A stretch of 64,000 bases of DNA from Thiosocius sp942490985 (GTDB lineage Bacteria; Pseudomonadota; Gammaproteobacteria; Chromatiales; Chromatiaceae), in contig CALNYW010000001.1 in assembly GCA_942490985.1 (NCBI GenBank), positions 372,001 through 436,000 on the forward strand. The letters run 5' to 3'. Position 1 is the stretch's first letter. The number at the start of each line of letters is the position of its first letter. Below are positions 1-8,460 of the stretch, piece by piece. A program made the position numbers and the translations under genes. A model generated the notes under the pieces. That model ran no database searches. It was given only the letters and a program-made list of their open reading frames with translations, and was not told the DNA's origin.

Positions 1-113
1 ACACCGCGGTAAGGCCTGTTTGGCAGTCCTTGCCTGTCGTATTTCCTCAGTGGTGTCGGGATATACCATTCATTACTCTGATCCGGCGATTCACGCCGTG
101 AATCTGCCATTGG

Positions 114-132
114 TGCGCCATCGATTGGCGCA
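114..132. promoter_or_regulatory. Inverted repeat upstream of coxM, possible operator
   Basis: A perfect inverted repeat TGCGCCA-TCGAT-TGGCGCA lies 83 bases before the coxM start codon, in the only non-coding stretch (1-215) ahead of the cox genes. Its symmetry and position fit a dimeric regulator site. No regulator gene is visible in the window, so the role is inferred. I found no convincing open reading frame in 1-215. Confidence 0.35.
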
Positions 133-215
133 TGTCACTAAATCGTCCAACTTTGGCTTCTACAAGCGCTCTTCGAAAGCGCGGTCTTCCATGTGTGCGA
201 TAGAGGGTAATCAAT

Positions 216-1079
216 ATGATCCCATCCGAGTTTGAATATCACGCGGCCTCGAGCGTTGACGAGGCCATTGGACTTCTCAGCGACCTCGAGGATGCCAAGG
301 TGTTGGCAGGCGGCCACAGCCTGCTACCCATGATGAAGCTGCGTTTTGCCGAGCCGGCTCACCTTATCGATATCAATGGTGTCGATGAATTGAAAGGCAT
401 CTGCCTCGACGGCGAGCAAGTCCATATCGGTGCGATGACGACCGAAAACGAGCTCATCGATTCGGCCGTGCTTCAGGAGCACGTCCCGCTGTTGGTTGAT
501 GCCGCAAAGCTGGTCGCGGATCCCCAGGTACGAAATCGCGGCACGGTCGGTGGCGACGTGGCGCATGGCGACCCTGGTAATGACCACCCCGCGGTGATGC
601 TCGCGCTCGACGCAGAGTTTGTCATTCGCGGCCCGGATGGCGAGCGCACAACACCGGCCAACGGGTTCTTTCTCGGCACCTACTGGACCGGCCTGGAAGA
701 GGGCGAAATCCTTACCGCGATTCGGGTGCCGATAGCCAAACCGGGGATGGGATATGGCTACAACAAGCTCAAGCGGAAAACCGGCGACTACGCAACGGCC
801 GGTTCTCCGGTCGTGCTGACCCTCAAAGACGACGTATGCACGGACATTCGTATCGCCCTCACCAACGTCGCACCGATGGCGATTCGCGCCGAGGCGGCTG
901 AAGCACTGCTGCGCGGCAAGGTTATTGACGAGGCGCTGATCGAGCAGGCCGCGGATGCCGTCATGAGCGTCTGTGATCCTGCCGAGGACCTGCGTGGTGA
1001 CGCCGAGTACAAGACCCACATGGCGGCGGAGATGGCGCGTCGATCAATTCGAGATGCCCTCAAGCGGGCCAGGAGCTGA
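216..1079 (+). CDS. coxM: Aerobic CO dehydrogenase, medium (FAD) subunit CoxM
   Basis: This is the FAD-binding subunit of the xanthine-oxidase-family CO dehydrogenase. It passes electrons from the iron-sulfur clusters of CoxS to the quinone pool. The 287 residues match the usual length. The first FAD-binding motif AGGHSLLPMMKLR (about residues 32-44) and the second, around NRGTVGGDVAHGDP (about 107-120), are intact. The ATG at 216 follows a GAGGG ribosome binding site. It is first in the order M-S-L, as in known carboxydotrophs, and the small-subunit gene follows after 4 bases. Identification as CO dehydrogenase rather than another hydroxylase rests on the neighbouring CoxL active site. Confidence 0.93.
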   Translation: MIPSEFEYHAASSVDEAIGLLSDLEDAKVLAGGHSLLPMMKLRFAEPAHLIDINGVDELKGICLDGEQVHIGAMTTENELIDSAVLQEHVPLLVDAAKLVADPQVRNRGTVGGDVAHGDPGNDHPAVMLALDAEFVIRGPDGERTTPANGFFLGTYWTGLEEGEILTAIRVPIAKPGMGYGYNKLKRKTGDYATAGSPVVLTLKDDVCTDIRIALTNVAPMAIRAEAAEALLRGKVIDEALIEQAADAVMSVCDPAEDLRGDAEYKTHMAAEMARRSIRDALKRARS

Positions 1080-1083
1080 CGGT

Positions 1084-1560
1084 ATGGCAAAGCAACACAT
1101 TACGTTTTCACTCAACGGGCGTGACGTGGACGCCCTGGTCGAGCCGCGCGAGCTCCTGGTTCACACCATCCGCGAGACGCTCAGGGAAACCGGTACCCAC
1201 ATTGGCTGTGAGACATCGCATTGCGGCGTTTGTACCGTCGATCTGAACGGCAAATCGGTTAAGGCCTGCACTGTGTTGGCGGTTCAGGCGAACGGCGGTG
1301 ATGTGATGACCGTCGAAGGCATGGCGGATGCCAACGGCCTGAATGCGGTGCAGAGCGCTTTCATCGAGGAGCATGGTCTGCAATGCGGCTTTTGTACGCC
1401 TGGCATGGTCGTCCGCGCCTACCGGCTGTTGCAGGAGAACCCCAATCCCTCGGACGACGAGATTCGTTGGGGCATGTCCGGAAACCTGTGCCGTTGCACC
1501 GGTTATCAAAACATCGTGAAGGCCGTGCACACGGCGGCTGAAAAACTGCAGCAGGCCTGA
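1084..1560 (+). CDS. coxS: Aerobic CO dehydrogenase, small (2 x [2Fe-2S]) subunit CoxS
   Basis: This 158-residue subunit carries the two [2Fe-2S] clusters that link the Mo-Cu site of CoxL to the FAD of CoxM. The plant-ferredoxin-type cluster motif GCETSHCGVC and its fourth Cys (VKAC) are in the N-terminal half. The helical C-terminal domain has the second set, QCGFCTPGM and NLCRCTGY. The ATG at 1084 gives the family-typical N-terminus (MAKQHITF). The upstream in-frame start inside coxM would add an unrelated extension. It sits between coxM and coxL with gaps of 4 and 12 bases, so co-transcription is expected. Confidence 0.95.
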   Translation: MAKQHITFSLNGRDVDALVEPRELLVHTIRETLRETGTHIGCETSHCGVCTVDLNGKSVKACTVLAVQANGGDVMTVEGMADANGLNAVQSAFIEEHGLQCGFCTPGMVVRAYRLLQENPNPSDDEIRWGMSGNLCRCTGYQNIVKAVHTAAEKLQQA

Positions 1561-1572
1561 CGGGAGAAAGCA

Positions 1573-3996
1573 ATGGCAGCAATAGCTGAAGACGTTCAAC
1601 AACAAACAACGAAGCAACGCGAAGACGATCTGCAGGGCATTGGTTGTTCCAGGAAAAGGAAAGAAGACCCTCGCTTTGTGCAGGGTAAGGGCAACTACGT
1701 CGACGACATCAAGCTCCCGGGCATGTTGTTCGCAGACATGGTGAGAAGTCCGTATGCACATGCCCGCATCAAGAAGATAAACAAGGATAAAGCACTGGCC
1801 CTACCTGGCGTGCATGCGGTCCTCACAGCCGATGATCTGAAGCCGCTGAACCTGCATTGGATGCCTACGTTGGCGGGTGACGTACAGGCGGTCCTGGCCG
1901 ATGAGAAGGTGCACTTCCAGTATCAGGAGGTCGCCGTCGTTGTTGCCGATGATCGTTACATCGCAGCCGATGCGATTGATCTGGTAGAGGTTGAGTATGA
2001 GCCTCTTCCTGTATTGGTCGATGCCCACAAGGCGATGGACGATGACGCCCCAGTGTTGCGCGAGGATTTGGTCGGAAAGACCGAGGGCGCGCACAGCAAG
2101 CGAATTCATGACAACCACATCTTCCGCTGGGAGGCGGGCGACAAAGATCCGACCGACCGGGTTTTCGACGAGGCGGAAGTTACCGTCAAGCAGCAGATGT
2201 ACTACCCACGCGTCCACCCCAGTCCACTTGAAACCTGTGGGTGCGTCGCGTCGTTCGACAAGGTCAATGAGCAGTTGACCGTATACATCACCTCGCAGGC
2301 GCCACACGTCGTGCGCACGGTCGTGTCGATGTTGTCGGGCATACCCGAGAGCAAGGTCCGTATTGTCTCGCCAGACATCGGTGGCGGCTTCGGCAACAAA
2401 GTTGGCATCTATCCCGGCTACGTCAACTCGATTGTCGCTTCGATCGTTCTGGGTCGCCCGGTCAAGTGGGTCGAGGACCGAATGGAGCATCTGTCGACGA
2501 CTGCGTTTGCCCGCGATTACCACATGACCGGCGAACTGGCGGCGGATAAAGACGGTCGGATCAAGGCCCTACGCGTCAACGTGCTCGCGGATCACGGTGC
2601 GTTTGATTCCTGCGCCGATCCGAGCAAGTTTCCGGCCGGTTTCTTCCACATCTGCACCGGTTCCTACGATATTCCAACCGCGCACGTCCGTGTCGATGGC
2701 GTCTATACCAACAAGGCGCCGGGCGGCGTTGCCTATCGCTGCTCGTTCCGCGTGACCGAAGCCGTGTACGTGATCGAAAGAACACTCGACGTACTTGCGC
2801 AAAAACTCGGCATAGACAAGGCGGAGATTCGGCGGCGAAATTTCGTCAAGGCCGATCAGTTCCCCTACAAGACAGCGCTCGGCTGGGAGCTGGACAGTGG
2901 GGACTACCACACGGCGCTCGACAAGGTGCTGGATGCCGTTGACTACGAGGGCCTGAGAAAGGAGCAAGCGGAAAAGCGTGCCAAAGGCGAACTGATGGGT
3001 ATCGGTTTGGTGACGTTCACCGAGATCGTCGGCGCAGGCCCAACCCGAACCTGCGACATCCTCGGTGTCGGCATGTTCGACAGCGCCGAGATACGCGTTC
3101 ATCCGACCGGCAGTGTGATTGCGCGCATGGGTACGATCACCCAGGGGCAGGGCCACCAAACCACCTATGCGCAGATCATCGCGACCGAGCTTGGTCTGCC
3201 ATCCGATCAGATTCAGATCGAGGAGGGTGATACCGATACGGCACCCTATGGGCTTGGGACCTACGGGTCGCGCTCGACGCCGGTCGGTGGCGCTGCAACG
3301 GCGATGGCCGCGCGCAAGATTCGCGCGAAGGCGCAAAAAATCGCGGCGCATTTGCTAGAGGTCAGCGAGAACGATCTCGAATGGGATGTGGACCGGTACA
3401 AGGTCAAGGGTGTGCCCGGGCAGGAAAAGACCATGAAGGAAATCGCCTGGGCGGCCTACAACAATCTGCCCGAAGGCATGGAGCCGGGTCTTGAGGCAGT
3501 GGACTACTACGATCCCCCTAACTTCACCTATCCATTCGGCACTTACCTGTGTGTGGTCGACATCGACAAGCATACCGGGCAAACAGATATCCGGCGCTTT
3601 TACGCGTTGGACGACTGCGGTACCCGGATCAACCCGATGATTATTGAGGGCCAGATACATGGCGGCCTGAATGAGGGATTCGCGGTTGCGATGGGTCAGG
3701 AGCTGCCTTTCGATGAAGAAGGCAACTCGCTCGGCAATACCTTTATGGATTACTTCATCCCTACTTTCGTTGAGACGCCGAAATGGGAGACGGATTACAC
3801 CGTTACGCCATCCCCTCACCATCCGCTGGGTGCCAAAGGCGTTGCGGAGTCCCCTCACGTCGGCAGCATCCCCTGCTTCACGTCGGCGATTGTCGATGCG
3901 TTCTCCCACTTGGGAATCACCCATATGGATATGCCGCACAACGCCTATCGGGTCTGGAAGCAGGTACACGAGCTCGGCTTGGACAAGCGGGATTGA
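1573..3996 (+). CDS. coxL: Aerobic CO dehydrogenase, large (Mo-Cu) subunit CoxL, form I
   Basis: This is the catalytic subunit that oxidises CO to CO2 at a Mo-S-Cu site bound by molybdopterin cytosine dinucleotide. The 807-residue length is typical. The motif AYRCSFR (residues 387-393) is the form I signature; Cys390 corresponds to the copper-ligating cysteine of the Oligotropha enzyme. Form II homologues have AYRGAGR and are not proven CO oxidisers. The cofactor-binding GGGFGNKVG segment and the conserved catalytic Glu (E759, in PLGAKGVAESP) are present. An AGGAGA-like site (gggagaaag) precedes the ATG. This is a complete, apparently functional gene. Confidence 0.97.
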   Translation: MAAIAEDVQQQTTKQREDDLQGIGCSRKRKEDPRFVQGKGNYVDDIKLPGMLFADMVRSPYAHARIKKINKDKALALPGVHAVLTADDLKPLNLHWMPTLAGDVQAVLADEKVHFQYQEVAVVVADDRYIAADAIDLVEVEYEPLPVLVDAHKAMDDDAPVLREDLVGKTEGAHSKRIHDNHIFRWEAGDKDPTDRVFDEAEVTVKQQMYYPRVHPSPLETCGCVASFDKVNEQLTVYITSQAPHVVRTVVSMLSGIPESKVRIVSPDIGGGFGNKVGIYPGYVNSIVASIVLGRPVKWVEDRMEHLSTTAFARDYHMTGELAADKDGRIKALRVNVLADHGAFDSCADPSKFPAGFFHICTGSYDIPTAHVRVDGVYTNKAPGGVAYRCSFRVTEAVYVIERTLDVLAQKLGIDKAEIRRRNFVKADQFPYKTALGWELDSGDYHTALDKVLDAVDYEGLRKEQAEKRAKGELMGIGLVTFTEIVGAGPTRTCDILGVGMFDSAEIRVHPTGSVIARMGTITQGQGHQTTYAQIIATELGLPSDQIQIEEGDTDTAPYGLGTYGSRSTPVGGAATAMAARKIRAKAQKIAAHLLEVSENDLEWDVDRYKVKGVPGQEKTMKEIAWAAYNNLPEGMEPGLEAVDYYDPPNFTYPFGTYLCVVDIDKHTGQTDIRRFYALDDCGTRINPMIIEGQIHGGLNEGFAVAMGQELPFDEEGNSLGNTFMDYFIPTFVETPKWETDYTVTPSPHHPLGAKGVAESPHVGSIPCFTSAIVDAFSHLGITHMDMPHNAYRVWKQVHELGLDKRD

Positions 3997-4046
3997 ATTG
4001 GACTTAAAGGCGGCGCCTATGGGGTGCCGCCGTCAGGAGAATAGCT

Positions 4047-4643
4047 ATGCAGGTCGCGATTGATAAGGCGTTTCCGATTGAAGCGAGTCCGGCTCAGGCC
4101 TGGCGCTTTCTACAAGACATTTCTGGCGTTGCGAGTTGCATGCCCGGCGCGGAAATCACCGAGACGATAGACGAGAAAAACTACAAGGGGCGTGTCAAGG
4201 CAAAGCTCGGGCCCGCGACAATGGCATTCAACGGCGATATTGAGATCAAGTCGCTTAATCCGGAGTCCCGCGAGTTGCACCTGGTCGGGCACGGTCAGGA
4301 CAGCAAAGGTAGCTCCTCGGCAACCATGGATCTGAAGGCATGGGTGGTCGATGGTGACGATGGCAACTGCGTGCTGAAGGGCGAGGCGCAGGTCTCGGTG
4401 ACCGGCAAGGCGGCCAGTCTTGGCGGACGCATGATGACACAGGTCGCCGACCAGATTCTCAACCAATTTGGCAAAAACTTCGCCAACAACGTGATGGCGA
4501 TGGGTGAGGGTGCAGAAGCCGACGAGGCGCGCGATTCGCTTGAGGAGCAACCGAAAGAACTCAACGGCATTGCTTTTGCCTGGTCTCTGATCGTTGGCTT
4601 CATCCGTAACCTATTCGGCCAGCGTAAGGCCAATGCCGGCTGA
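4047..4643 (+). CDS. coxG: CoxG, CO dehydrogenase membrane-recruitment protein (SRPBCC fold)
   Basis: This 198-residue protein is of the CoxG family, a START/SRPBCC lipid-binding fold described as anchoring CO dehydrogenase to the membrane and carrying quinone. The N-terminal part has the family pattern of F-x-I-x-A-x-P-A-Q-A-W followed by a CMPGAE motif. The C-terminus (FAWSLIVGFIRNLFGQ) is a hydrophobic or amphipathic tail suited to membrane contact. It follows coxL after a 50-base gap with an AGGAGAATAGCT ribosome binding site. Its end overlaps the predicted coxD start by 11 bases. The link to the enzyme complex comes from family knowledge and position. Confidence 0.9.
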   Translation: MQVAIDKAFPIEASPAQAWRFLQDISGVASCMPGAEITETIDEKNYKGRVKAKLGPATMAFNGDIEIKSLNPESRELHLVGHGQDSKGSSSATMDLKAWVVDGDDGNCVLKGEAQVSVTGKAASLGGRMMTQVADQILNQFGKNFANNVMAMGEGAEADEARDSLEEQPKELNGIAFAWSLIVGFIRNLFGQRKANAG

Positions 4644-5565
4644 GCAATCAACTAACGGAGCCCTGTCTGCGGATTCGGCACCGCCGGGCCAGCGCGTCGC
4701 GGCGTTGCAGGGGCGTTTGGCTGATGCGGGATACATCGCAGAGCGGTCACTAGCGGCGACACTACTGTTGTTCAAGGAGCTGCAGCGGCCGTTGTTGCTG
4801 GAAGGCGATGCCGGCGTTGGCAAGACCGAGATAGCACGGGTCCTATCAAGTGTTTTCGATGCCGGGCTTATCCGCTTGCAATGCTATGAGGGATTGGATG
4901 TCAGTTCCGCGGTTTATGAGTGGAACTATCAGCACCAGCTGCTGGCGATCAAGCTGCTGGAACAGGGCAAGATTAACCCGGACAACGCAGAGCAACAGAT
5001 TTTCAGTCGGAAGTATCTTCTCGAACGCCCGCTACTGCAGGCGATCACGCAAGCTCGACCACCGGTCCTGTTGATCGATGAGATCGACCGAGCCGATGAA
5101 GAGTTCGAGGCCTTCCTGCTGGAGTTGTTATCTGATTTTCAGGTGTCGGTGCCGGAAATTGGGACGATCTCGGCGGTCACCCGACCACTGGTCATATTGA
5201 CCTCAAACGGTACTCGCGAGCTGAGCGACGCCCTGCGTAGGCGTTGTTTGTATCACTACGTCGAATACCCTGCGTTCGATAAAGAACTGCGTATCGTCAA
5301 TGCACGTGTGCCACAGGTAGGCCCTCAGCTCGCGCGCCAGATCGTTGCATTCGTGCAAGCGTTGCGCCAGCTTGAACTCCGAAAAAAACCGGGAATCGCA
5401 GAGACGCTCGATTGGGCGGCTGCGCTGTTGAAGCTCGACATCACGACACTCGATACCGAACCGGAGGAGGTGCGTGACTCCCTGGTGTGCCTGCTGAAGA
5501 CCCGCGAGGACAGTGTCGGGCTTGATGACATCGAGATCGGGCGCCTGATCGCACGGGCGGTATAG
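4633..5565 (+). CDS. coxD: CoxD, MoxR-family AAA+ ATPase
   Basis: This AAA+ ATPase (310 residues from the ATG at 4633) belongs to the MoxR/CoxD family, whose Oligotropha member is needed for inserting sulfur and copper into the Mo site of CO dehydrogenase. Walker A is GDAGVGKTE (about 58-66) and Walker B is VLLIDEID, followed by the family-typical RADEEFEAFLLE. The arginine-finger region (DALRRRCLYHY) is present. I prefer the 4633 start because the longer reading frame from 4594 lies wholly inside coxG. It is followed after 2 bases by coxE, its usual von Willebrand A-domain partner. Confidence 0.92.
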   Translation: MPAEQSTNGALSADSAPPGQRVAALQGRLADAGYIAERSLAATLLLFKELQRPLLLEGDAGVGKTEIARVLSSVFDAGLIRLQCYEGLDVSSAVYEWNYQHQLLAIKLLEQGKINPDNAEQQIFSRKYLLERPLLQAITQARPPVLLIDEIDRADEEFEAFLLELLSDFQVSVPEIGTISAVTRPLVILTSNGTRELSDALRRRCLYHYVEYPAFDKELRIVNARVPQVGPQLARQIVAFVQALRQLELRKKPGIAETLDWAAALLKLDITTLDTEPEEVRDSLVCLLKTREDSVGLDDIEIGRLIARAV

Positions 5566-5567
5566 AG

Positions 5568-6743
5568 ATGCTTACGGCGATGGGCACTGAAAACCTTCAA
5601 ACGCTGGTCCAGGTGAGGCTGACAGAATTCGTGCGACTGGCGCGGGAGAATGATTTTAGGGTCGGCGTGGCCGAGGAAATCGACGCCCACCGCGTGGCCG
5701 CGCACTGTGGTTTGTTTGACGTCACGCAGTTACGTTGGGGGCTGCGCGCGCTGTTATGCACCGACGCCGAGGACTGGCGACGTTTTGATGACCTGTTCGA
5801 CGCGTACTGGCGGTCCGCGAACCTGTCAAGCAAGGTACAGGCCAGACCGGGGGCTGCCGTCCAGCGACGGTCATCCGGGAAGCAGGCTGGCAATCTTGGC
5901 AACGTTGCGCCCGGCGGTTTGGAGGCCACCGGTGAGCAGGGCGAGGACACGGCAGCGGATGGCGGGGCGGCAAACGACGGCGCCACCGCTACAGAGAGTC
6001 TGGCCCGCGCAGATTTCGGCTTGCTGTCAGACACCCATCAGCAGCGTACGGTCGAACGCCTGGTTGAGCGGCTTGCGCGAAAAATGCGCCGGCGGATGCA
6101 GCGTCGTCAGCGATTGCGCCGACAGGGACGGTTGATACATCTTCGCGGGACCGTTCGGCGCTGTTTGCGGTTTGGCGGCCTGCCATTGCAACTGGTCTAC
6201 CGCCAGCGCCGCCGTCGCCAACCGAGGCTGATATTGATCATCGACGTCAGCCGATCGATGGCGCTCTATAGCAACATGTTTCTGCGGTTTGCGCGGGGCA
6301 TCGTCAACGCGTTCAGCGACAGCGCCGCGTTTGCCTACCACACCCGGCTGGTGCCTGTGACCGAAGCGCTTCGCCAGGCCGATCCGGCAAAGATGCAAGC
6401 CAACCTCGCCCTGTTGTCTCAGGGGTGGGGTGGAGGAACGCGGATTGGCGAGTGTCTTGCGCATTTCAATGAACGGCATGGGCAACTGCTCAACAGTCGA
6501 AGCATCGTGGTCGTCGTGAGCGACGGGCTCGATACCGGGGAGCCAGAGAACCTCGCCGATGCGCTGTCGGTTATCAAGCGGCGCTGCAAAAAGTTGGTCT
6601 GGCTCAGTCCGCTACTGGGACGAGACGGTTACGAGCCGCGAACGCAGTCGCTTTTGGCGGCGCTCCCGCTGCTCGATGTGTTCGCGCCTGCGCATAACGT
6701 AGAGAGCCTTGAGGCACTCGAGCCGACGCTTTGCGCGATGTAG
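5568..6743 (+). CDS. coxE: CoxE, von Willebrand A-domain partner of CoxD
   Basis: This is a 391-residue CoxE-like protein with a C-terminal VWA domain. The MIDAS motif is DVSRSM (in LIIDVSRSMALYSN), followed by the downstream Asp of VSDGLDTG. The middle is rich in Ala and Gly and then strongly basic (RKMRRRMQRRQRLRRQ), a linker seen in this family. MoxR-VWA pairs act together as metal-dependent chaperones; in cox loci they mature the Mo-Cu centre. The gene starts 2 bases after the coxD stop. A downstream ATG at codon 5 is an alternative start. Confidence 0.9.
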   Translation: MLTAMGTENLQTLVQVRLTEFVRLARENDFRVGVAEEIDAHRVAAHCGLFDVTQLRWGLRALLCTDAEDWRRFDDLFDAYWRSANLSSKVQARPGAAVQRRSSGKQAGNLGNVAPGGLEATGEQGEDTAADGGAANDGATATESLARADFGLLSDTHQQRTVERLVERLARKMRRRMQRRQRLRRQGRLIHLRGTVRRCLRFGGLPLQLVYRQRRRRQPRLILIIDVSRSMALYSNMFLRFARGIVNAFSDSAAFAYHTRLVPVTEALRQADPAKMQANLALLSQGWGGGTRIGECLAHFNERHGQLLNSRSIVVVVSDGLDTGEPENLADALSVIKRRCKKLVWLSPLLGRDGYEPRTQSLLAALPLLDVFAPAHNVESLEALEPTLCAM

Positions 6744-6776
6744 TGGATGCCTCAAGACAGCAAGCGGAGTGAACGA

Positions 6777-7826
6777 ATGATCAACAGCGATGAGATATTG
6801 GATCGGGCGGTGCAGCTTAAGGCAGCAGGTCGGCCGTTCGCGCTGGCAACGGTGGTGCGCGCAGAGTCGCCGACGGCGGCCAAGCCGGGTGCGAAGGCAG
6901 TGATTACCCAAGAGGGCGAAATACTCGGCTGGATCGGTGGCGGTTGCGCACAGCCCGCCGTACTTAAAACCGCTAAGCAGGCTCTCCAAGATGGCCAGGC
7001 GCGGCTGATCCGGGTCAGTCCGCAGCAAACCGGTGTCGCGGAACCCGGCATCGTGGACTTTGGCATGAGCTGTCACAGCGGGGGAACCCTGGATATCTTC
7101 ATCGACCCGGTTGTGGCGCGCCCCAGTCTGGCAATCGTTGGTGGATCACCGACTGCTCAGGCGCTTTCGAGCCTGGCGAACCAAGCGGGGTTTGCGGTGC
7201 ATGTTGCCGCCCCGAATGGGACCGCAGTGTTGTTCCCGAACGCCCGACAGGTCATCGATGGGTTTGGCTTAGACGCATTCGACTGCGGCGTTCCGTCATT
7301 TGTTGTCGTCGCAACGCAGGGTAAGCGTGACGAGGCGGCACTCATCGCTGCATTGTCGTTGGGTGCCAGATACCTGGCCTTCGTCGCCAGCGACCGGAAG
7401 GCAGAAAAAATCAAGGCCGGCCTCGTCGCTAGTGGGCATTCGGCACCGCAGGTCGACGCGATTGTTTCACCCGTCGGCATCGACATTGCTGCGGTTACCC
7501 CTGAAGAGGTCGCGGTGTCCATACTGGCAGCCCTGGTTCGCGAACGCCGGACTCGCGAATTGGCGAATGCTGACAAGGCCACCGCCACTTCGTTGCCGAG
7601 AGCCGAACCCGACGCGGTTGAATCAGCGGCCGGCAGTTGTTGCGGCGGTGATCAAGCGAAGACCGTCGCAGAACCCACCGGCCACTCTTCATGCTGCGAC
7701 GTCGACAATGCGACTCAGGGATCACCAAAGGTTATTGCGGTCACGACTACTGCGGCAGGTTGCTGCGGTGCAACGGACGCTGAGGCGGACACGATGTCCC
7801 GCCCGATGGGCCGGAGTCGATCGTGA
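6777..7826 (+). CDS. XdhC/CoxI-family Mo-cofactor insertion protein with Cys-rich tail
   Basis: This is an XdhC-family protein that would bind the Mo cofactor, help its sulfuration and insert it into CO dehydrogenase. The N-terminal XdhC domain has the motif GWIGGGCAQPAV and the C-terminal Rossmann-like domain follows. I prefer the ATG at 6777, preceded by GGAGTGAACG; an ATG at 6747 is possible. The last 60 or so residues are unusual. They leave the XdhC fold and carry three adjacent cysteine pairs (288/289, 306/307, 329/330) in low-complexity Ala/Thr-rich sequence, which suggests a metal- or persulfide-binding tail. It overlaps the next gene by 4 bases. It may equal CoxF or CoxI; the letter cannot be assigned safely. 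Confidence 0.88.
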   Translation: MINSDEILDRAVQLKAAGRPFALATVVRAESPTAAKPGAKAVITQEGEILGWIGGGCAQPAVLKTAKQALQDGQARLIRVSPQQTGVAEPGIVDFGMSCHSGGTLDIFIDPVVARPSLAIVGGSPTAQALSSLANQAGFAVHVAAPNGTAVLFPNARQVIDGFGLDAFDCGVPSFVVVATQGKRDEAALIAALSLGARYLAFVASDRKAEKIKAGLVASGHSAPQVDAIVSPVGIDIAAVTPEEVAVSILAALVRERRTRELANADKATATSLPRAEPDAVESAAGSCCGGDQAKTVAEPTGHSSCCDVDNATQGSPKVIAVTTTAAGCCGATDAEADTMSRPMGRSRS

Positions 7827-8458
7827 ACAGTATGTCTGGCGTTCTGCTTGCGGCGGGTGAGTCGCGGCGCATGGGTGAGGTCAATAAATTGGCCTTGCCG
7901 GTAGCCGGTCAGCCGTTACTGCGCAGAACAGCGGCGTTGCTGATGAAGCTGCCGTTGCGTGAGTTGATTGTGGTGACCGGTCACGACGCAGAAACGACGA
8001 ATAGATTGCTCGAGGGGTTGCCGGTGCAAATGGTGCATAACGAGCATTTCCGTGATGGCCAGATGTCTTCGGTGCATGCGGGGCTCGGTGCCCTGAGGGC
8101 GTCCAGCGATGCGGTGTTGGTCTGCCTTGCTGACCTTCCGTTGCTTGAACTCGACGACCTGCAACGGTTGGTCGGCGCGTATCGCGAGGGCGAGACCTCG
8201 GTTCTGGTGCCGATGCACCGCGGCCAGCGCGGCAACCCGATCCTGCTGGCAAACCAGCAGCGTGAACAAATCCTGGCGGGCAACCGCAATCTCGGCTGCA
8301 AACGGCTGATCCAAAACAATCCAGACATGGTGACGGCCGTTGAAATGGACAACGACCACACCGTTTTCGATCTCGATACACCCGCCGCGTATTGCAGGCT
8401 CCAGGCCCGATTGGCCATGGCGAATGCGACGCAGGCCTACCAACACAGTTGGGGATAA
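7823..8458 (+). CDS. mocA: Molybdenum cofactor cytidylyltransferase (MocA/MobA-like)
   Basis: This 211-residue nucleotidyltransferase has the NTP-binding signature LLAAGESRRMGEVNKL at the N-terminus and the metal-binding segment CLADLPLLELDDL. In this context it should add CMP to molybdopterin, forming the molybdopterin cytosine dinucleotide that CO dehydrogenase uses. The likely start is the GTG at 7823, which overlaps the preceding stop as GTGA; an ATG at 7832 is an alternative. It sits between two XdhC-type genes, which supports a dedicated cofactor line. CTP versus GTP specificity is inferred from neighbourhood and family. Confidence 0.87.
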   Translation: MNSMSGVLLAAGESRRMGEVNKLALPVAGQPLLRRTAALLMKLPLRELIVVTGHDAETTNRLLEGLPVQMVHNEHFRDGQMSSVHAGLGALRASSDAVLVCLADLPLLELDDLQRLVGAYREGETSVLVPMHRGQRGNPILLANQQREQILAGNRNLGCKRLIQNNPDMVTAVEMDNDHTVFDLDTPAAYCRLQARLAMANATQAYQHSWG

Positions 8459-8460
8459 CC

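Noticed and set aside
21..33. TGGCAGTCCTTGC resembling a sigma-54 promoter before coxM
   Set aside because: The GG and GC elements are 8 bases apart instead of the required 10.
324..1019. 231-codon frame antisense to coxM
   Set aside because: coxM has intact FAD motifs; the antisense product has no features.
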